Shown here: positions 1-7,946 of the stretch, piece by piece
Layout of the letters: the number at the start of each line of letters is the position of its first letter
How positions within the stretch are numbered: the first letter of the stretch is position 1
Made by a program: the position numbers and the translations under genes
Notes under the pieces: generated by a model
Database searches by the model: none
What the model saw: the letters and a program-made list of their open reading frames with translations, nothing else
What the model was told of the DNA's origin: nothing
NCBI GenBank assembly: GCA_035934405.1
Contig: DASYXW010000001.1
Coordinates: forward strand, 1-38,766
Direction of reading: 5' to 3'
Length of the DNA: 38,766 bases
From: DASYXW01 sp035934405
Lineage (GTDB): Bacteria; Acidobacteriota; Terriglobia; UBA7540

Positions 1-294
1 CGGCAGCACGACAGCCGAGGCCGCGGCGCGGGCGGAGTTGAGGTTGCCCGTCAGCGCCCAGGCGCCGGTGCTCGGGTTATAGAGCTCGCTTTGGGCCACA
101 TTGCCCGTGGCGTTCTCGCCGCCGGCTACCAGGACCATCCCACTCAACAGGAGGTTTGCGGTCTGTCCCGAACGGGCGAAATTCATGCTGTTGGTTGATG
201 TCCACTTGCCTTGAGCCTGCAGGCCGGCTGCTGTAAAAAGCAGGCTGGCGAGCAGCGCCAAGGCGAGTCGCGAATCGTGAATCTTGCGTGTCAT
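1..294 (-). CDS. Kelch-repeat secreted protein, N-terminal part (runs off the window)
   Basis: This is an open frame of 98 codons reading from an ATG at 294 off the left edge. The first ~25 residues form a signal peptide: a basic start (MTRKIH) followed by an Ala/Leu-rich stretch ending near AAGLQAQG. The mature part begins a Kelch-like repeat: GKWTST, NFARSGQTANLL, LVAGGEN, SELYNPSTGAW, then the start of a second blade (ALTGNLNSARAAASAVVLP). The glycine pair before the strand and the YNPSTGAW segment are typical of Kelch/galactose-oxidase beta-propeller blades. An AGGAG ribosome site lies about 9 nt upstream. Such proteins are exported and usually bind proteins or sugars; the specific role here is unknown. 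The gene is cut only by the window edge. Confidence 0.75.
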   Translation of the reverse strand, partial: MTRKIHDSRLALALLASLLFTAAGLQAQGKWTSTNSMNFARSGQTANLLLSGMVLVAGGENATGNVAQSELYNPSTGAWALTGNLNSARAAASAVVLP

Positions 295-829
295 AAGAAG
301 GTTCTCCTTTTCTCTGTTGTTAGACTGTTTCCGCAGCGCTCAAATCATGCCATCAGTTAACCGAGCGCGGGCGGCCGCGCCGCCGAACCTGCCTCACTCT
401 AGCTCCTCGATCCCCAGCAGGAACCAACGGAACAGCCCATCCCTGAACGGCGTGACTTCATACGTCAGTCGACACAGAACTTCCTTTTGCCGCGAACAAC
501 GAAAAACCCTGGCTTCACTGGTTTCGATTCTTCGGCTTACACAAGACTGATTCATAGAAACCTCTCGGGCTGATTCCTTGTGGTTTCAGCTTCGCGGTTC
601 ATCCAAGAGGAAGGCATTTCGGGTGCCAAAAATCATGTGCGTTAAGTGGCTGAGACTTGTACCCTTTGAAGGTGGGAACGTTACGAGAGCTGGGTCTGTG
701 ATAAACAGGGTGGGTCCAGTTTAGACTCAGGGATGGCGTGATGGCGATAGGGACGGCTTGGTTCGTTGCTCGAAGGATCCTGCCATGCGCCACGACGTCG
801 AGGCCGAAGGCAGGGAGCGCGCGGGGGCC
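295..829. other. Intergenic stretch without a recognisable gene
   Basis: This 535-nt stretch separates the start of the Kelch-protein gene from the end of the FecR gene, both on the minus strand. The short open frames here (plus strand near 284-550, minus strand near 599-793) have no signal, motif or convincing ribosome site. The part next to 294 must hold the Kelch gene's leader and promoter, but I could not pick a convincing -10/-35 pair. Confidence 0.5.
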
Positions 830-1642
830 CTACTGCGGTGGCTGAGGTTTGCCCTGACCTGTTTCGTCTGAGTCCTTGATCGTTTCCTGGATATCATCTT
901 CCAGTTCGTTGACCTCAGAATCTGGACGCTCGGTCATTTCATCTTCTGCGGCGCCAAGCGATTCGATGTGCTTCTCGCGGGCGAATTCTGCTCCGACCAA
1001 CAGGTCCGGAGCCATAACGTCAGGGCGGATTTCGTCGGTGGGAACCGGGGTTTCGGGAGGCGTACCCATGCCGACGCGGGTGGAATATCCGGGTCTGACC
1101 AAGACCGAAGATCCTGGAATACCTGCGGCCGAAACTTCCACAAGACCGTCAAACACGTCGACCTCGGTGACGTTGTGCAGGTTGACCTCCACGTCGAACC
1201 GCGTTCCGCGGACCGCGATGACGGCGCTGGGCGTGCCCAGCTGGAAGGGCGGCGCTCCGCCGGTCCGCTTCTTGATGTACGCCCGAATCCGCCCCAGCAT
1301 AAGCTCGAAGTAGTTCCAGTCGCCGGGGCCGGGTTGCCTCAGCAGAAGGCGTGTGTGGGGTCGGAGTAAGATCTGGCTTTCGTCTTCGAGGAGCAGCACC
1401 AGTACTCCATCTTGCGTATCCAGCACCGTGCCGGCTGGGAGCACCTGTCCTCGCGACGGAGCAGAAAGGGGCTTTCCCGGCAACTGCAGGTTAATCTTGC
1501 CTGTCCATGTGGAGACGATGGATTCGGCCAAGGGAGCGGGATTTGCCGAGGCAGGCTTAGGATTCTGAGAGGCCGTTGCGGCGAGCGTCCAACCGATAAC
1601 CACGGCGGTCGCCATCGCGTAACGATGAGCAAGTCGAGTCAT
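830..1642 (-). CDS. FecR-domain exported protein
   Basis: A 270-residue protein with an N-terminal signal or anchor (basic start, then a hydrophobic run to about residue 26) and a FecR domain over roughly residues 65-175. The diagnostic segment is AVRGTRFDVEV, followed by TEVDVFDGLVEVS. The C-terminal ~50 residues are strongly acidic (ELEDDIQETIKDSDE) and probably disordered. FecR domains are periplasmic sensors that couple an outer-membrane or envelope signal to a regulator, classically in iron-citrate signalling. Here no sigma/anti-sigma pair is present. The gene is instead the last of an operon and overlaps the upstream CHASE2 histidine kinase by 4 nt (ATGA), so it probably works with that kinase in the envelope. 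Its ligand cannot be predicted. Confidence 0.85.
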   Translation of the reverse strand: MTRLAHRYAMATAVVIGWTLAATASQNPKPASANPAPLAESIVSTWTGKINLQLPGKPLSAPSRGQVLPAGTVLDTQDGVLVLLLEDESQILLRPHTRLLLRQPGPGDWNYFELMLGRIRAYIKKRTGGAPPFQLGTPSAVIAVRGTRFDVEVNLHNVTEVDVFDGLVEVSAAGIPGSSVLVRPGYSTRVGMGTPPETPVPTDEIRPDVMAPDLLVGAEFAREKHIESLGAAEDEMTERPDSEVNELEDDIQETIKDSDETGQGKPQPPQ

Positions 1643-4023
1643 AACCTTACCTCGCAGCCAAGAGCCGGCGTGCTGGGCAAGGCGATGCGGAAACAGGTGC
1701 CGACTGCGGCATCACTGCGTGCTTCAACTTTGCCGCCGTGCCCCTCGGCGATTCGCTTCACAAAAGCCAGCCCCAGTCCCCAGCCGGCAGCGGATGCCTC
1801 GTGCTCGGCCTGGCGGTAAAAGGGCTCGAAGAGGTGCGCCAGGTCTTCCGGCGAGATCGCCGGACCGTGGTTCCAGACCTCAAACACCACTGTGTCCGCC
1901 TCAGCCAGCGCCCTCAGCCTGACCTCGCTACCGCGCGAGCCGTACTTGACCGCGTTACTCAGCAGATTCAGCAACGCGCCCGCAATCAGATGGGGATCCC
2001 CGCGTAGCAGCGGCAGGGCTGGGTCTGCCTCCACTTTCACGTTCATATCTGCAGCCTCAGCTAAGGGCTGCATCAGCCGCTCGAGCTGGGTTAGGGTTCC
2101 TTGAATGTCGATCACGTCGTCCCTCAATGGGTATGCCCCTGATTCCAGCCTCAGCACGTCCAAGTACGTGTTGATCATCGCGACCAGCCGTTTGGACTCA
2201 CGAAAGATCGTCTCCGCAGCCTCCGTCGATCCGGACGTATCCGGATAACGCAGTAGGAATTCGGCAAAGCCCTGGATCGAGACCAATGGGGTGCGCAGCT
2301 CGTGCGTCACGAACCCCAGCGCCTCGGCGCGCGCACGGTCGCGTTCCAGGCGGGCAGTCAGGTCAGCCGCCACCACCATCAATGCTCCTGTGCCAGCGGC
2401 CGCCGATGAAGGCAAGGTCAGGGCCCGAACCTGCCAAAGCCAATTGTTTACGAGCAATTCGGTTTCCAAACGAGTCCCAGGCTGAGCCAGCTTCGCCCGC
2501 CAGCCAGGCTGGCCGAGCGCGGTAAGGAATTCTTCCAGACTCGCCGCCGGCTGCCAGTGAAGCGTTTCACAGAACCGCTCCCAGCGTGGGTTTTGAAACA
2601 GCAGCCTCCCGTTGGGCGCAAAGACCGCCAGACCTTCTTGCATGGACTCCAGCAACGTCTGGTCAAAGGCGTAAAGGGAGCTCAATTCGGTTTGCAACTG
2701 ATTGAGGGTCGCCACCTTCCAGTGCACGTCCCCGGCGGGTGCCGGAGCCTCGGAACTCAGCGCGGCACGCAGACCGACGGTCATCTTAGGAGTAGCCTTC
2801 CGCAAGGTACCTTGGAGCTGGCGAAGGTTGCGAGTGAGGCCTCGATCGACCACCACCAGGCTCTCTAACTCGGCCAGTGGCGCGGCGAGGACACCCAAGC
2901 ACAAGAAAGGACCGAACGCGATCAGCCGCCGGGCGTGCGCAAACAGTACGTAACCGGCAGCATAGCCAGCAACGGTCAGCACGCCGAGCAGCAGCAGACC
3001 AGCCAGCCCAGGCCAGCGCAGGAGCACCCACGTCAGGAGCAGGCTGGCTCCTACGAGCAACAGAACCTGAGTGCCTCCCCCTAAGGGCTGCAAGTCGCGC
3101 CCTGCCAGCAGCTCATCAACTAGGTTGGCGTGGATTTCAACGCCCGGCATGGGCAGACGGTCGCTCACTGGCGTCGGGAATCCATCACTGATCTCCGTCG
3201 CTCCAAAACCGAGCAAGACGGCCTTGTTGCGCAGGTCCTTTCCGGCGCTTCCCCGCAAGAGATCTGCTGCCGAAACCACTGAGAAAGGGGGAGTAAACTG
3301 GCCCAGCAGAACCTGACTGTGGAAATCAACCAGCAGCGGCCGGGGTGACAATTGTTCTATCGGCGCCTCGCCCTGCGGCCAAGTGCGGGCAGCGGACAGT
3401 TCTTCAGCAACAGGCTCAGTCCGCGTGGAACCTCTGGCCACGCTGGCGACTGCCACTGCGAGCGCTGGGAGCAGGCCGTCCGGGCTCATTTCGCTGGCCG
3501 GAACGCTGCGGCAGATTCCATCAGGCCCTAGCACCGCCTGCACGTGTCCCACGCCCGCCGCGACGCGAGCAAAGACGGGAAGAGGCTCCTCCCACATCTG
3601 GCCCTCAGGTGAGCCGCTGATCTTGGCCGCTAGGACCACGTTGCCGGCCTCCTTGAACGCCTCAGCAAGGTCGCGGTCGTCTTTCTCGTCGCCAGGCTCG
3701 GAGAGAAGGATATCAACACCCAGGGCGCGCGGGCGCTGGGCGCTCGCGGCGCGTATCAGCCGGGCCAGCAGAGAGCGTGGCCACGGCCAGCGGCCATACT
3801 GGCTGAGGCTGTTATCGTCGATCAGCACTAGCCCCACATTCCGGGAAGTGGCTCGTGTTCCACGCAGCCGGAAATATTCGTCGCCCAGCCGCCGGCTTAG
3901 TTCGTCAACGGGATACGTAAGGCTGAGCAAGCCGACCAGACCCAGCAACAACAGGTTCAGACCAGCCCAGCGCCGAAGCCGTCTGTGACGCCCGCCATCC
4001 ATCGGCCTCTCCAGAGCTGTCAT
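1639..4023 (-). CDS. CHASE2-PAS sensor histidine kinase
   Basis: A 794-residue membrane kinase. A transmembrane helix near residues 20-38 is followed by an extracytoplasmic CHASE2 domain (about 40-310; RNVGLVLIDDNSL, ALGVDILLSEPGD). A group of hydrophobic helices lies at about 318-390, then a PAS-like segment (LLESMQEGLAVFAPNGRLL). The kinase core has the H-box FVTHELRTPLVSIQGF with phospho-acceptor His, the N-box LLNLLSNAVKYG, an F-box-like LFEPFYRQ and the G-box GWGLGLAFVKRIAEGHGG. CHASE2 domains sense unknown periplasmic signals. The gene overlaps the upstream response-regulator gene and the downstream FecR gene by 4 nt each, indicating translational coupling. The obvious phosphotransfer partner is the NtrC-type regulator encoded just upstream. 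Confidence 0.92.
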   Translation of the reverse strand: MTALERPMDGGRHRRLRRWAGLNLLLLGLVGLLSLTYPVDELSRRLGDEYFRLRGTRATSRNVGLVLIDDNSLSQYGRWPWPRSLLARLIRAASAQRPRALGVDILLSEPGDEKDDRDLAEAFKEAGNVVLAAKISGSPEGQMWEEPLPVFARVAAGVGHVQAVLGPDGICRSVPASEMSPDGLLPALAVAVASVARGSTRTEPVAEELSAARTWPQGEAPIEQLSPRPLLVDFHSQVLLGQFTPPFSVVSAADLLRGSAGKDLRNKAVLLGFGATEISDGFPTPVSDRLPMPGVEIHANLVDELLAGRDLQPLGGGTQVLLLVGASLLLTWVLLRWPGLAGLLLLGVLTVAGYAAGYVLFAHARRLIAFGPFLCLGVLAAPLAELESLVVVDRGLTRNLRQLQGTLRKATPKMTVGLRAALSSEAPAPAGDVHWKVATLNQLQTELSSLYAFDQTLLESMQEGLAVFAPNGRLLFQNPRWERFCETLHWQPAASLEEFLTALGQPGWRAKLAQPGTRLETELLVNNWLWQVRALTLPSSAAAGTGALMVVAADLTARLERDRARAEALGFVTHELRTPLVSIQGFAEFLLRYPDTSGSTEAAETIFRESKRLVAMINTYLDVLRLESGAYPLRDDVIDIQGTLTQLERLMQPLAEAADMNVKVEADPALPLLRGDPHLIAGALLNLLSNAVKYGSRGSEVRLRALAEADTVVFEVWNHGPAISPEDLAHLFEPFYRQAEHEASAAGWGLGLAFVKRIAEGHGGKVEARSDAAVGTCFRIALPSTPALGCEVRL

Positions 4024-5390
4024 TTCTCACCAGAATCTAAATTGATACCCAGCCGCCGTGCCTTTTTATAAAGCGTCTTGCGCTCAATGCCCAGCCGCCG
4101 CGCGGCCAGTGACCGGTTGCCTTGTGCTTCGCTCAAGGCTCGCAGAATATGATCCTTTTCCATTTCACGCAAAGAAGCCGGCGCAGACGCTGCCTGCTCC
4201 TTTGCTGAGATGTTCACGTCTCCGCGAGCGCGCAGCCCGTCCACGTCTGCCGCGGTGATCTGGCCCGTGGGTGAGAAGATAGCCAGCCTCTCAACAACGT
4301 TTTGAATCTCGCGGACGTTGCCCGGCCACGGCATGGCCACGAGGCGTGAGACAGCTTCTTCCCGCATGGTTACGTGGCGGTCGTTGCGTTGGTTAACGCC
4401 CTCCAGGAAGCGACGCACGAGCAGTGGAATGTCCTCCCGGCGTTCCTCCACAGAGGGTAAGCGGATGGTGACCGGGCTCAGCCGGTAGTACAGGTCTTCG
4501 CGGAAATTGCCGGAGGCGATGCGCTCGTTCAGGTCCTGGTTGGTGGCAGCCAGAACGCGGACATCCACCGCAACCTGTGTGTTTGAACCCAGGTGCCGCA
4601 CCTGGTGTTCCTGCAGCACTCGCAGCAGATTCACTTGAAAACTGAGGCTGGTCTCGGAGACTTCGTCCAGGAACAGCGTGCCGCCGGTTGTGGCCTCAAA
4701 CAGTCCCCGGCGGCTGGAGACGGCTCCGGTGAAAGCGCCTTTTTCGTGCCCGAAGAGTTCGCTTTCGAGCAGCGTTTCGGAAAGCGAGCCGCAGTTGATG
4801 GGCGTGAAAGGCTTCTGGGCACGGCGGCTATGGGCGTGGATCGCCCTCGCCACCAGTTCCTTGCCGGTGCCGCTGGCTCCGGTGATGAGAACAGTCGCCT
4901 CGGTGGGCGCGACCCTCGCAATCGCGCGATAGACTTCCAGCATCTTGGGACTGCGGCCCACGATCGCCGACTCTGGACCCGGCTCTTCCCCAGCGACCGC
5001 GGCTTCTTGTGGCGGCGAGCGGCGCCTGCTTTCCAACCGGCGCACGAGGGCGAGCAGCTCGTCAATCAGCAAGGGCTTGCCCAAGTACTCCACCGCGCCC
5101 TCCACGACCGAGCGCGCGACTGTCTCAATGGTGGCCTGAGCCGTCATCATCACGCAATCGGAGTCCGGTTGAAGGGCATGGGCACGTTCCACAAAGTCGA
5201 GGCCGTTCGCGTCGCCCAAATAGATGTCAACCAGCAGCAGATGGACCAGCTTTTGGCGCAAGACGGCTTCCGCCTCGGTGGTGTTGTGCGCCACATCGCA
5301 GCTATAGCCCTCAGTGGTCAGCACGGAATGGAGCCACCGACTCGTCGCTCGGTCATCATCCACAACCAGGATTTGGTACGGTTCGGGCAC
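4020..5390 (-). CDS. NtrC-family sigma-54-dependent response regulator
   Basis: A 456-residue regulator with three parts. The receiver domain (1-120) has an acidic pocket in LVVDDDRA, phospho-acceptor Asp about 55 in LLLVDIYLGD and a conserved Lys in YLGKPL. The AAA+ domain has Walker A GASGTGKE at about 171-178, the sigma-54-contacting GAFTGA loop at about 218-223, and FLDEV. A C-terminal Fis helix-turn-helix follows (GNRSLAARRLGIERKTLYKK). The GTG at 5390 is preferred: GGAGG sits 9 nt upstream of it, whereas an in-frame TTG at 5399 directly abuts that GGAGG. Its stop overlaps the kinase start by 4 nt. It should activate sigma-54 promoters when phosphorylated by that kinase; the -24/-12 element at 7853-7868 is a candidate target (inference). 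Confidence 0.95.
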   Translation of the reverse strand: MPEPYQILVVDDDRATSRWLHSVLTTEGYSCDVAHNTTEAEAVLRQKLVHLLLVDIYLGDANGLDFVERAHALQPDSDCVMMTAQATIETVARSVVEGAVEYLGKPLLIDELLALVRRLESRRRSPPQEAAVAGEEPGPESAIVGRSPKMLEVYRAIARVAPTEATVLITGASGTGKELVARAIHAHSRRAQKPFTPINCGSLSETLLESELFGHEKGAFTGAVSSRRGLFEATTGGTLFLDEVSETSLSFQVNLLRVLQEHQVRHLGSNTQVAVDVRVLAATNQDLNERIASGNFREDLYYRLSPVTIRLPSVEERREDIPLLVRRFLEGVNQRNDRHVTMREEAVSRLVAMPWPGNVREIQNVVERLAIFSPTGQITAADVDGLRARGDVNISAKEQAASAPASLREMEKDHILRALSEAQGNRSLAARRLGIERKTLYKKARRLGINLDSGEK

Positions 5391-5467
5391 TTGCCACAAC
5401 CTCCAAAGGACCGGCGTTACCCCTTGGATTGCGGGGAGCTACCGCCGGAGCCAGACCGCGCTTGCCG

Positions 5468-6913
5468 TCAGAACCGGTAGCGGACGTCCAGACTGCCCGC
5501 CTGGGCTTGGAAGGCGCCGGTGTTTTGCACCAGGTGAAAGTACAAATAGTCAGCCCCCACCTCCCAGTTTCCCAGAGTTACCCAGTTTCGCAGGAAAGCT
5601 TCCCAAGCAGCCTTGTACGGCGCGTCCCCTGAAATCTGCTCTGCCCCCACCCACGCCAAATATTCCGCATGAAACGACTTCCCCGCGTGGAAGCGGATCC
5701 CGGCCAGTCCCAGGTCGCTGTGGTACTCATCGGGGCTGAAATATCCGTGACGGGGGTCCTGCTTGAAGTCGTATTGGGTGTAGCGATATCCGGTCGCAAA
5801 AGCCAACCGGGGACCACCGAACCAGCGGCGCACTTCCGCGCCTCCACGCTTGCTTGCATTGCCGTCGGAATAGTGTTCCTTTGACCACCAGGCATGCACT
5901 CGCCACGGACCGGGCTGCCAGTCCGCCATGGTCTGCCATCCCTCAGTGGTCAAGTCAAAGTCCGCTGCCTTGGCGTCCGGGTAGAAAGGCGCGCGCGAGA
6001 AGCCGGCTTCCAGCCACAGCCGTTTGGCGGGATGGATCTGAAAGCCCCCTTGATAGAGCGTCCGACTGGCACCGTCGGCAAAGCGCGCCCCGCCGGCGCC
6101 CAAGTTCATCAGCACCGAGTCAGTCAGTCGCAACTCGGCTTCATCGGTGACTGACTCCACGGTTCTCGTCGCCTCCTCGTTGCTGCGCAACCACCTTTCT
6201 TCGACCGCGAGCTGATTTGATACACCGCGTCCGAACTGGTAATCAAACTGCTGCAAAGTTCGCCACGAACGGTGTCCCGAGGAGTCCCCCACGTATTCTC
6301 CCGCCACTTCCACGCCATTCGCACTCGCGACGGGTTCCTGCTCCCCGCCGCTCAACTCGCCCTTTTCCAGCCGGTCTCGGTACTCTTGGAGCAGCAAACT
6401 GTTGGCGTGACGGGCCAGGCCTTGGTTTGCGACGCGGAGGGCTTCGGCCGTCTGTTTCTGGTGCATCAAGTTGCTTACCAGTCCGATCAACGCGGCCTCA
6501 TCGTCCACGTTCACCGCGAGCAGTTCCCGGTAGAGTGAGTTTGAATTCTTGTAATCCCCTTCATACGCCATCGCACGGGCAAGGTCAAGTTTGGCGAGCC
6601 GGTTTGCAGGCTCACGCTGCAACACCTCTCTGAACAGTCTTTCGGCGCGGCGGCCCTCGCCCTTATAGAGGTACACCCTGCCTAGTTCCACTCGCACGCT
6701 GTCATCCTGAGGGAATTGCTTCAGGGCTTTTCGCAGAAGGTGGATCGCCTCCGAGTAATGCCGTTCAAGGATGGCTGCCTGCGCTTCCGCCAGGGCGTGG
6801 TTAGCGGGCTCGTCGGTCTTTCCACGACTCGCCGCAGCGACCCCAGCCAGACACAGACCGGCCAGCAATAATCCTACCAAGATGATCCACCCTGCCAAGA
6901 TGATTCTGGGCAT
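5468..6913 (-). CDS. TPR protein with C-terminal outer-membrane beta-barrel
   Basis: A protein of about 481 residues. A signal peptide (MPRIILAGW and a long hydrophobic run ending in AGVAAA) is followed by TPR repeats over roughly residues 40-180 (HYSEAIHLLRKALKQFP, YKGEGRRAERLFREVLQREP, YEGDYKNSNSLYRELLAV). The C-terminal ~280 residues alternate aromatic and charged strands and end in LDVRYRF; a terminal Phe is the usual outer-membrane barrel signature. The layout resembles TPR-porin secretion proteins of exopolysaccharide systems (PelB/BcsC/AlgK-AlgE-like), although sequence identity cannot be judged here. ATG 6913 is chosen because GGCGAG lies about 8 nt upstream; an in-frame ATG at 6949 is possible but lacks a clear ribosome site. 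It is the first gene of the signalling operon, 77 nt ahead of the response regulator. Confidence 0.8.
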   Translation of the reverse strand: MPRIILAGWIILVGLLLAGLCLAGVAAASRGKTDEPANHALAEAQAAILERHYSEAIHLLRKALKQFPQDDSVRVELGRVYLYKGEGRRAERLFREVLQREPANRLAKLDLARAMAYEGDYKNSNSLYRELLAVNVDDEAALIGLVSNLMHQKQTAEALRVANQGLARHANSLLLQEYRDRLEKGELSGGEQEPVASANGVEVAGEYVGDSSGHRSWRTLQQFDYQFGRGVSNQLAVEERWLRSNEEATRTVESVTDEAELRLTDSVLMNLGAGGARFADGASRTLYQGGFQIHPAKRLWLEAGFSRAPFYPDAKAADFDLTTEGWQTMADWQPGPWRVHAWWSKEHYSDGNASKRGGAEVRRWFGGPRLAFATGYRYTQYDFKQDPRHGYFSPDEYHSDLGLAGIRFHAGKSFHAEYLAWVGAEQISGDAPYKAAWEAFLRNWVTLGNWEVGADYLYFHLVQNTGAFQAQAGSLDVRYRF

Positions 6914-6978
6914 CGAAGTTCTCGCCGTATTTTCTTTGGGTTTCCACATCCGATCAGCCGTTTATTGCACTCTTACGC

Positions 6979-6984
6979 ATTATA
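6979..6984 (-). promoter_or_regulatory. Possible -10 box for the TPR/response-regulator/kinase/FecR operon
   Basis: On the minus strand this reads TATAAT, a perfect sigma-70 -10 hexamer 65 nt upstream of ATG 6913. The -35 region at the proper distance (about 7002-7008) reads only GCTCGG or similar, so the promoter would be weak or activator-dependent. No convincing sigma-54 element was seen upstream of this operon. Confidence 0.35.
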
Positions 6985-7946
6985 GGGCAACCATGAGCCT
7001 TCCGAGCGGCAAAGGTCCGACAGAAGGTACTCATTGGTAATACATGCTTCTCGCGAGACCAAGGGAAAAATCAGCGGTAGCCGCCTATCGAACGGCCCTG
7101 CAAATGCACCCACCCCGCGGCCGCTTTTCCATGGCTTTTTCCGAGAGGAAAGCGCGGAAAGCAGTTAATCTTGATGCAGGTCACCCCTGTTCGCCGGGCG
7201 AGAGTGAGTAGCATGCCGTCGTTGAGGGACACCCACACGGCATCACCGAATATATACGAAAAGCACTACTAAACCTACCTCAATCCAGCCGGATGTGCGC
7301 ACTCGTGCGCAGCGTGCAGCACAAAAGTTAGGATTGCGGTTTTGTGTTCTCTTTGGTGGCCTCTATTTACGTAATACGATCAAATACGGCGTCTAGCCCG
7401 CATCGGCTGGACTCTGGGCTTCAGGGATGTTTTGGACGAAGACACAACTGAGCTTGACATCGACGGTGAAAAAAACCGAGCCGATTCTCCCTTCTCGCGT
7501 CGTGCACCCCCAGGCTGTTTTCTAGCCGAACAAAGTGGTGCGATTTTCCTCATTAACTTGGATGGGCAGTTTTGACCAGAGGTGTGAGCGGGGGTGAACT
7601 GACACCAAATTTCCGCCAGGTATAAGCTAAGGCGCCTCCAGTTGGCCGCCAGAGATCTGGTGATTGCGAGAGGTAAATCGAGAGGTCACACAGAAACGGG
7701 AGGCAGGTCACGAGCATACCAGCATTAAGTACAACAGAATAGCCTTAACAGGTGTGTCTCCGATAGACCCACAGCGTCCCTTATGGACCCGGCCCCTCGG
7801 GACAAAGAACAGCTTCGGCACACAGCGGCAAGCAGTTACAACCCATTCTCTCTGGCATGCAAACTGCTTTGCTCCTCGGTGGAAGGAGAAAAGAGGGACG
7901 AGAGATGAAGGAGCCAGCGCGAGCCAACAGAATTTGAGAGGGTCAT
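6985..7946. other. Long intergenic region between the signalling operon and the glycan cluster
   Basis: About 960 nt separate two divergently transcribed units, with no credible gene. An open frame starting at 7664 runs into the glycosyltransferase in another frame and has no family features. The region holds a sigma-54 element (7853-7868). It also holds an inverted repeat ATGCCGT-N17-ACGGCAT (7213-7243) and a compact palindromic patch GTGCGCACTCGTGCGC (7295-7310). Either could be an upstream activator-binding site, but nothing else supports that. Confidence 0.5.
7853..7868 (+). promoter_or_regulatory. Sigma-54 (-24/-12) promoter of the glycan cluster
   Basis: The 16-nt element TGGCATGCAAACTGCT matches the sigma-54 consensus TGGCAYR-N4-TTGCW at all defined positions except one (C for T next to the -12 GC). 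The invariant GG and GC dinucleotides have the correct spacing. Transcription would start near 7879, giving a leader of about 68 nt before the ATG at 7947. An NtrC-type activator is encoded 2.5 kb away in the adjacent divergent operon. The match is seen directly; promoter use is inferred. Confidence 0.65.

Noticed and set aside
284..793. Short open frames in the gap after the Kelch gene
   Set aside because: There is no ribosome site, signal or motif, and the composition is like non-coding sequence.
4593..5480. 295-codon plus-strand frame opposite the response regulator
   Set aside because: It is a shadow of the highly conserved AAA+ gene on the other strand and has no recognisable domain.
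7295..7310. GTGCGCACTCGTGCGC palindromic patch as an activator site
   Set aside because: It is a single occurrence with no matching copy near the promoter, so it is too weak to call as a feature.
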